A DNA stretch of 39,254 nt from Haplomitrium mnioides (lineage: Eukaryota > Marchantiophyta > Haplomitriopsida > Calobryales): positions 1-39,254 of the forward strand of contig JBNGIS010006461.1 of NCBI GenBank assembly GCA_049999725.1. Reading direction: 5' to 3'. This document shows positions 32,023-39,254 of the stretch, one piece after another (position 1 is the stretch's first letter; every line of letters starts with the position of its first letter). Under the pieces are notes generated by a model, which was not told the DNA's origin, searched no databases, and saw only the letters and a list, made by a program, of their open reading frames with translations. The position numbers were made by a program, and so were the translations under genes.

Positions 32023-32777
32023 TTTTTGTTGTTGTGGTTCCATTTTCGTTTGATATGGTACTAAGATTGGGACAAGTACAAGGTAGCCAAATATGCAAAG
32101 ATGTGATATATCTGCTGGGATTCCCACAACAAGTTGATGTGGGGAATTTTGATTAAATGCAAATGGTCTGTAACACAATAGAGATGCTACATGCATGACT
32201 ACATGTCATGAAGCAGTGGTGGGGAGGTTTGAATTCAGAAGTAATTGTTTTGCTATGAGTTGCATTCTCTTAATAGCAAATTCCGCAATGCCATTCTAAA
32301 AATGTACATGTGGAACTGAATATTGTATATCTATGCCAACATATGTGCAGAAATCATCAAAAATTTGTGAAGAGAATTCTCCGGCGTTGTCCACTCTTAG
32401 GTTTCTGATTGGGTAATTAGGGAATTGTGCTGAGAGTTTCAAGATTTGAGACAACAGTTTCGGGAAGACCATGTTTTTGGTTGTAAGGAGAGATACTTCT
32501 AACCATTTGGATGATGTATCAATTGTCAAAAGGAAGTATCGGAATGGTTCCGAACGTGGGTGGATGGGTCCACAGACACTAGCGTGGATTCTCTCGAGGA
32601 TACAAGGAATCGTGATTGTTGTTTTATCGTGAAAAGGTGCAATTCTTATTTTGCCTTGTGTGCATACCAAGCATGGTGTATTCAATGGCAGTGGATGCAC
32701 GTTTAGAGGTATGCATTTGCTATTATTTTTGGTGCGGTAAAACATGTCTCGGCTGGGATGTCCTAGGCAGTTGTGCC
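32020..32777 (-). pseudogene. Copia integrase, first catalytic Asp lost
   Basis: Zinc finger WHNCLGHP ... CLVC, then RIHASVCGPIHP, where HADVCGP is usual, so the first catalytic Asp is Ser. LRVDNAGEFSS keeps the second Asp, and NGIAE, after a stop, keeps the Glu. SIGIxxxY-like and PHQLVVG segments follow. Joins element DNA to the genome in active relatives. Confidence 0.85.
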
Positions 32778-32957
32778 ATGTGAAGGCTATGGAGACCGGT
32801 TTTGTGGAGACATGATATGAGCATATTTTTGTGGTGTACAGTCCACGTGTGACAGTGAGAATGTTACTCGTATGTCGAAGCCTGCTGTTGTCAAACTCAA
32901 GATATGGAGGACTTCAATGTCTTGGAAAGATCTGGTTTGAATGTGAAAACTGCTTTG

Positions 32958-33302
32958 TCATATATATTGGAAGCTAATGTGGTTTCTAGTAGTTGCAGAT
33001 GCATAAATTGCAGATTTGATATCTAATCTTGTTCCATTTGGAAATATTCTGGTTGATGGACCATGTCCTTCTTCAAGTTGATTGTGGCCGGTAATTGTTG
33101 TTATAAGCTTGGAAGAAGGTTTGATCGATGAGAAGTACTTGTGATCTTGTAAAATGGTGTGCAAAGATCCATTGTCTAGAGTGGAGGTTATCTCAGATTC
33201 AGTCTTCTGGTTTGACATGGATGAATAAGTCATGTGACTTTCAAGATGTATATTGTATTGTGAATATTCATCTGTGTGTGTCGATTCTGCCTTGCACTTC
33301 AT
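32958..33302 (-). pseudogene. Copia protease region
   Basis: Contains STLDNGSLHTILQD, matching the LDSGA(T/S)xH motif of copia aspartic protease with Asn replacing Ser after the Asp. It lies between the gag zinc knuckle and integrase. Ends GTRLDIKSAIYAS. Confidence 0.7.
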
Positions 33303-33339
33303 GATTGTGAGGTCTGGTACTATGTTGGTATAATCACGC

Positions 33340-34293
33340 TAGGTGCACGGGTACTTTACACGTGGGCTAGGTGTGGCCACGTGTGCCACATCAAGTGCAT
33401 GTAGTTTGTTGTTGGCGTAGATTAGACATATTTCGCCGACCTCTATCGAGTTTTCTGCCTCCTCTATTATTCCATGTGCATTGTGAAGCGTTTTTTGGTG
33501 TCGTCGATATGTGACGATTGGAATGTCGATCCCTATTATTGGGATTCAGAGGTCGATTGTTGGTTTGGCGATTATAGCTCCCCTTGAATTTGGGATTACC
33601 CTTTCCTCTTCCTTTGAAAGAATGTCTGTTCCTAGAGCAGAGGTACAGAATGGTCTCTGTAAAGTGTGATTCAGGGTTCTGATGAGGACCGGCAAGCCCT
33701 GGGGGTCTTTTCTTTGCATTTTCCATGATGAGCAGTTAATGTTTTTCAGCAAGTAGCATGTGTGCTATGAGTTAAGAGTACTTAGTGAATTGCATATTGC
33801 GATATTGTGATGCCAAAATGAGATTGCTCACAAGAAAGGTTGATAGAGTTTTCTCTATTTATTCTTCATCGGTCACAGGGTTACCGCAGATTGCTAGCTG
33901 TGAGACAATGCGGAATAGTTTGTTGTTGTAGTTGACGATGGACGTGTGGTCTTGAACTCGTAGGTTAATCCAATCGTGTCTTGCTACAAGGAGCAATATG
34001 CTTATAAGATGGTCCAATATGAGTTTTAGTTCTTTCCATAGTAGATGGGGTTTGTGATAGTTTAGGTATTGAAGTCTCAGGGGTTCCATCAGATGGTGTC
34101 TGATCAGGATGAAGGCTCTTGCTGCATCACGTGGGGTGATGTTGTCGTCCGTGTTTATGACTTCACGAATAGCCTTGGATGTTAAATAAGTCGCAACGTC
34201 TAGTGACCAAGATCAATAGTTGGTGCTGTCCAATTTCAGAGCCTAGAATTTTAGAGATTCCATAGATGTCATTGTGGATCTGTTCTCTGTCAT
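33340..34293 (-). pseudogene. Copia gag with CCHC zinc knuckle
   Basis: Starts MTENRSTMTSMESLKF. Conserved gag pieces follow: LDSTNY, WSLDVATYL, RDAARAFILIRHHLMEPLRL, then LLWKELKLILDHL and QLAICGNPVTDEE. An RG/N-rich tail precedes a CX2CX4HX4C knuckle at 33358-33399, which contains two stops. Gag packages RNA into particles in active relatives. Confidence 0.8.
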
Positions 34294-36206
34294 GCTGAGA
34301 ATACTTGTGAATGAGAGAGATAAACCAGAATTTTTGGCGAATGCAGCTATTGGGTCAGGGCTACGATTTTCTGTACTTGGTACAGATTGGTGATTGACTT
34401 GATGTTTGGTCAATCACACACCATTGTACCTGTTTATGTTTTCTGCTTTTAGCGGAAAGCTCAAGAAACTGAAATGAAAAACAGGAAAGAATTGACTAGC
34501 TGCATGTCTATCAATATAAACACTGAGAAATTGATGTGGCTAATGGATAAAGGAATTACCCTATATTCGTATATATCTATTGCTTTTGGTGTGCCGGTAG
34601 CATGTCCTCCTAGATCTTCCTTGTGTGTACTCCGAGAGCTAAAACAGAGCCTAGTCCTTAATTGTTGTTGTGCCTATCTGCAATACTGATTCTGTAGCGA
34701 GAGAAAAAAAAGGGTAACATTTACAAGTATGGGAAAATAGGGGTTGAGCTTTAGAGGTGATAGGGGTCAACATTTCTTATTAGTATGATTTTCCTGCAAC
34801 CTCTATCAGAAGTAGTTCAGAATCAACAAGTATGTCTCTTGTGAGGGATAGATTCGTTTAGAGGACGAAAAAGAATCAATCGAAGATGATCAAGGAATGG
34901 GTTGAGAAATTTGAACCAGGAAGTTTTGGAGAATAGAGTGAAATAACTGAAAGTTGTAGAGTGTAGTGTTGCTCTTTTGTTGACTATTGATGTAGCTTCT
35001 TATGTAGTCACCTGTGTGAATGTATCTTTCACCAAAGATGTTTCTGACTAGGTCTTCGATGTTGGACAAACAAGTGAGTCGAACTTGTGCACAGGTATGT
35101 GCAACCTATGCTCGGTCTTTCCCTTGCTTAGATAGTGCTTTGGCACAGTAGAGAACCAAACCCCTAACAAGGTAATACCAGAAACTGAGAAGAAGAAGTC
35201 AATAGGAGTTTTTATACACTGATGTTGAAGGATGGTGGGTGTACACGTTGGTGTCATCTCCTATGCTGGGCAGTTTCTAACATAGAAAGTGGAGAAAGCA
35301 AAAGTCTCATGAAGAACCGTTGGTTGAAATGGTGAAGAGATACAACACTGGTCCATAAGCATAGATGTTAGCAATAGAATCAAGAAGAAAAATGGAGAGT
35401 ATGACCTGATAGTTGCTGCTGTCAAAGAAACAACTTCATCTTGCCATAGGCTGAGGAAAAAATACAAAGCGAACAAGAGGATACAATGCAGGTCAGCTTT
35501 GGGCACGTACAGAGTCGACGAGTCAAGAGAGTAATGAGTCAATGTTGCTCAGTGTCGTTGAACAGAGGGAAGACAATAAGAAAAGGAGAAAAAGATCAAT
35601 GGTGAGGTCGTAGTAGGAAGCGATGTTGTCAAACTGAGACCGAAAAAGAGAGAGAAGCTCTCCAGTCGAGCAATCCCAAAATGTCCCACAGATGAGCAGA
35701 GAGTCGCGAAGCAGAGGAGCAAGTATGCCGCCAAGCAAAGAAAAGAGAAGTTAAGAACTTCGTCGAATGAGGAGCGGGACCTCGTCTGGAAGAGTGGGAT
35801 GTCGTCAAGCCGAAAGTTGATGGTGCATCAAAACGGGTGGGCAAGAATCACCAGATGAAGCGTTGAGCAAGAGCAGCAAAAGTGAGCAATGCAAGCAAGA
35901 GTAGGAGCAGGCTAGGGCCACAAAGCATGAGCGTGCCCTAGCTCGTACGGGGAGGTTTTCCAAGAGGAAAAGAAAGGATGAAGAGAAAAAAAAAAAGATG
36001 GATGCTCAAAGAGAAGAGGAAAGCCTTATTATGAAAGTAGCAAAAGAGAAAGAAAATGAAATGTGTGCGGGGGAGAAATTGTGGAAAAAGAAGTCCAACG
36101 CAAATGTAGAACATAGTACATAGATGCTCGAACTTTTCCAAATGTTGGTGCAGCGTGAGCGCATGCGAGAGTAAAAAAAATGTAGAGTCCTTTCGTGTTG
36201 ATAATG
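34294..36206 (-). other. Copia 5' leader, about 1.9 kb
   Basis: No recognisable coding sequence. Several open frames (35048-36306, minus) give no known motif and do not join gag. No good tRNA primer-binding site is seen beside the LTR; ttatcaacac is only a weak candidate. Confidence 0.55.
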
Positions 36207-36312
36207 TGTTATCACATGAGCACCGCACGCATACACACTGGAGTCTCCAAGACAAACAAGTAGAATGATTAGGTTTTGACTGCCAACATGGGTATATATA
36301 TGTCACATAACA
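36207..36312 (-). repeat. Copia 5' LTR, 106 bp
   Basis: Minus strand TGTTATGTGAC...GTGATAACACA, closely matching the other LTR, including ggagtctccaagaca and gtagaatgattaggtt. The small differences suggest an insertion of moderate age. Confidence 0.85.
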
Positions 36313-37862
36313 AATTTTTCTTATATTTAAGCACTTACAATGTTGGCACCTTGATTATAAAGAGAGGTTGAAAGTGTATTAGACAATGCAACTTTCTTAG
36401 AAAAAATTGTTTTATTCCATAAAGCAGATTTTTTGTATTTTCAAGCACTTATAATATTGGCATCTTGATTGTAAAGAAAGGTTGAAAGTTGATAAGACAA
36501 TGCTTCTTCCTTAGCAAAATTGTTTTTTCTATAAAGTAGATCTTTCATATATTTGAGCACTTATAGTATTGGCATTTTGATTGCAAAGAAAGGTTAAAAA
36601 TGTATTGGACAATTCAATTTCCTTGGACAAAACTGTTTTATCTATAAAGTTGATGTTTCTTATATTGAAGCACTTACATCATTGGCATTTTGATTGTAAA
36701 GAAAGAATTAAAATGTGCTAGATAATGCAACTTCCTTAGACAAAAGTAATTTTTTTTCTAAAGTAGATTTTTCGTATATTTAAGCAACTACAATGTTAGC
36801 ATCTTGATTGTAAAGAAAGGTTGAAAAAATATTAGACAATGCAACTTCCTTAGAAAAAAGTGTTTTTTTTTTCTAGAAAGTATACTTTTCCTGTATTCAA
36901 GCACTCACAATATTGGCATCTTATTTTTCAAGAATGGTTGAAAGTTTATTAGACAATGCAACTTTCTTAGATAAAAGTGTTTTTTTTAATAAAGTACATT
37001 TTTCTTATATTCAAGCACTTACAATATTGGCTTCTTGATTGTAAAGAAAGGTTGAAAGTGTATTGGACAATGCAACTTTCTTAGATAAAAGTGTATTAGA
37101 CAATGCAACTTTCTTAGATAAAAGTGTTTTTTTAATAAAGTACATTTTTCTCATATTCAAGCACTCACAATATTGGCTTCTTGATTGTAAAGAAAGGTTG
37201 AAAGTGTATTAGACAAAGCAACTTCCTTCCTTAAACAAAAATATATTTTTTTTCTACTAAGTATATTTTTCTTATATTCAAGCATTGAGAATATTGGCAT
37301 CTTGATTGTAAAGAAAGGTTGAAAAAGTTTTAGACAATCCACCTTCTTTAGACAAAAGTGTGTTTTTCTATAAAGTAGATTTTTCTTTTATTCAAGAACT
37401 CACTCTATTTGCATCTTGATTCTAAAGAAAGGTTGAAAGTGTATTAGACAATGCAACATCTTGATTGTACAGAAAGGTCAAAAGTGTATTAGACAATGCA
37501 ACTTCCTTGGAAAAGAGTGTTTATTTCATAAAGTAGATTTTCTTTATATTCAAGCACTTGTAATATTAGCATCTTGATTGTGAAAAAAATTTGAAAGTGT
37601 ATAAGACAATGCAACTTCTTTAGACAAAAGTGTTTTTTTTGTATAAAAAAAGACTTTTCTTATATTCAAACACTTATAACAAAAGTATCTTGATTGTTAG
37701 AAAAGGTTGAAAGTGTATTAGACAATGCAACTTCCTTAGACAAAACCGTTTTTTTTTTTCTATAAGTTAGATTTTTCTTATATTCAACCACTTACAATAT
37801 TGGCATCTTTACTATAAAGAAAGGTTGAAAGTGTATTAGACAATGCAACTTCGTAGACAAAA
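36313..37862. repeat. ~115-bp satellite, third block
   Basis: About 13 monomers, same orientation. Contains a 37-bp local tandem duplication around 37046-37125 and a truncated monomer near 37441-37480. Ends in agacaaaa at the terminus of copy C. Confidence 0.95.
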
Positions 37863-37882
37863 AACAACCGCTACTTTGAACC
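37863..37882 (-). repeat. Terminal inverted repeat, copy C end
   Basis: AACAACCGCTACTTTGAACC, the exact reverse complement of 6095-6114. Satellite DNA ends directly before it. Confidence 0.65.
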
Positions 37883-38744
37883 ATAAACATGGTACTCAAA
37901 ACAGGAACTCTATTTATTTGGGAAAAATTTTGATTTTTCATATCAAAAAACATCAAAAATGAGGTTAATTTAAAAAAACGAAAAGTACATGAGTTTTTTG
38001 GGTTTGTTTTTGGTCATTTCAGAAACTATAATAGAGCGAAAGTCAATTTTTTTATGCAAAATCAATCAATATTACTAGTTTTTACGAAAACATTTGAAAA
38101 CTAGAATTTGTTTAAAATCATAAAAACTATGGTAAGTTTTCATCAAAAAATTACATTTATCATTGATTACAATTCTAAGCCCAAAAGTTTAAATACATGT
38201 TCAAAGAAACTATTTTGAAATATGTTTGATTGCACAAACTTGAGGCGCACATATACATGGTGCTCTTTCAAACTTTTTGTTGGAAAAATATTACAAAACA
38301 CAAAGAAAAAGCCTAAAGGGACTAGAAGTCAAGGGAATGAGTTTGCAATGGTAAACAAAAAAAAACAAACAAAAAGAAACATTGCATCGATTTAGGAGGT
38401 TCAATTAAAACATCAAGAAGAAAGGAAGCTTTCAAATTAAGTTGAAAATCCATGCAAGCAAAAGTGAATGTAGGCTTTCAAAAAGGTTCCAGCAATCAAA
38501 AATATTTCATAGTTCAACGAAGCATTTACAGAAACATATCATAGTTCTGAATAAAAAAAGTAGTAGCTAAGGAGATTGCATTAAGACTGCAAACAAGAAA
38601 CGTGTTCAAGTTTTAGACTTGATTCAAGCAAACAAAGGTCTCAAGATCTACGAAAGAGTTTAGAACCTGTGTACAAACAAAGTTGTAAGCGGTTGTCTTT
38701 GTATGAAGAAGCTTAAGGGTTATGCAGAAGAAGTAGAACTTTTG

Positions 38745-39125
38745 GAAGGCATGGACTTCCGAACCAATGTCTATGCGCGCATAGGAATCCAAGCTCAACA
38801 TGTGAACACTCCACTCCAAAGACTACGCACGCTAAGGAATCTAAGCTCAACAGGTGAACACTCCACCCCGAAGTCCATGCGTGCATAGGAATCCGAACTT
38901 ACCAACTGAATACTCTGCTTGAAATTCTAGGCGCGCATAGGAATCCAAACTCACCATCTGAACACTCCACCCCAAAGTCAATGTGCGTATATGAATCCAA
39001 ACTGACAACCACAACATTCTTAAAGAAAGACTGAGAAGAAGTTAGGTTTTAGATTCGGTAGAAAAGTTTTTGTACAATGTACATTTTGCTTGCAAATCAA
39101 AGTCTATGCACGCATAGGGTTGACA
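38745..39125. repeat. Subterminal palindromic repeats, copy C
   Basis: About six dyads (tatgcgcgcata, tatgcacgcata, ggcgcgcata and others) spaced about 60 bp, with ggaatccaagctcaac...gtgaacactccacccc between (in parts). More units than in copy B. Confidence 0.75.
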
Positions 39126-39254
39126 CTTCTACAACCAAGGAAACAGACTATAAATGTTCCATTTCTGCAACAAACTCTACGCATGCAAAAGATTTTGACT
39201 TTTAATTCAGAATCTAAAAGTAAAAAATGGGTACAAAGCTCTTCTTCTGAGTCA

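Larger units (their letters stand above)
28626..36312 (-). mobile_element. Ty1/copia retrotransposon, near full length, inactive
   Basis: 7.7 kb, inserted in the satellite, which resumes in the same phase (agtagatt before, aatttttcttat after). A target duplication may survive as agatt/aatt with one base lost. Read on the minus strand the order is LTR, long leader, gag, protease, integrase, reverse transcriptase, RNase H, LTR, the copia order. Stops and changed catalytic residues make it inactive. Confidence 0.9.
37863..39254 (-). mobile_element. TIR-type DNA element, copy C (DUF7869-side end)
   Basis: Inverted match of 18460-19734, leaving the window at the right edge. The DUF7869 gene of this copy should lie beyond 39254. 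No gene is supported within the visible part. Confidence 0.6.

Noticed and set aside
31702-32196. Frames crossing the 100-N gap and TA tract
   Set aside because: TA repeats read as Ile-Tyr and N as X. Only the flanking copia pol pieces are real.
35048-36306. Several minus-strand ORFs in the copia leader as extra genes
   Set aside because: They overlap each other in different frames, show no known motif and partly run into the LTR.

Overview
This window looks like repeat-dominated nuclear DNA from a plant or streptophyte alga. Evidence: strong AT bias, introns with GT..AG borders, Ty1/copia and Ty3/gypsy retrotransposons with plant-type domains, a long ~115-bp satellite array, and a DUF7869-type protein (a family I associate with bryophytes, lycophytes, ferns and charophytes). 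I cannot name the species. I found no intact host gene, no rRNA or tRNA gene and no CRISPR array. Every coding region I can recognise belongs to a mobile element and is broken by stops or frameshifts. There are three assembly gaps of 10, 400 and 100 N.

Layout. 1-6114: right part of an unfamiliar DNA element (copy A) carrying a decayed four-exon gene. Its exons read as a ParB-like region followed by a beta-class N6/N4 DNA methyltransferase-like domain, and its introns and 3' flank are filled with CpG-rich palindromic minisatellites. 6115-12198: satellite array. 12199-13288: a gypsy LTR truncated at its 3' end. 13289-19734: copy B of the DNA element, with exon 1 of the methyltransferase-like gene on the minus strand and, diverging from it, a DUF7869 (RNase H-like, probable transposase) gene on the plus strand. 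A 782-bp foldback element sits just downstream of that gene. 19735-26084: a decayed gypsy element whose first LTR also ends an upstream tandem copy. 26085-26484: gap. 26485-28625: satellite. 28626-36312: a nearly complete but dead Ty1/copia element on the minus strand with very short (106-109 bp) LTRs, inserted in the satellite. 36313-37862: satellite. 37863-39254: copy C of the DNA element, inverted and running off the window.

How the parts fit. Copies A, B and C overlap enough to infer one element of roughly 11 kb. It has inverted ends sharing GGTTCAAAGTAGCGGTTGTT, palindromic CpG-rich subterminal repeats inside each end, and two divergent genes: a DUF7869 transposase-like gene and a ParB/DNA-methyltransferase-like gene. 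I do not recognise this combination. Copies A and C face each other across the satellite array, so the array is bracketed by the same 20 bp in opposite orientation. The model is an inference from partial copies, and no single intact copy lies in the window.
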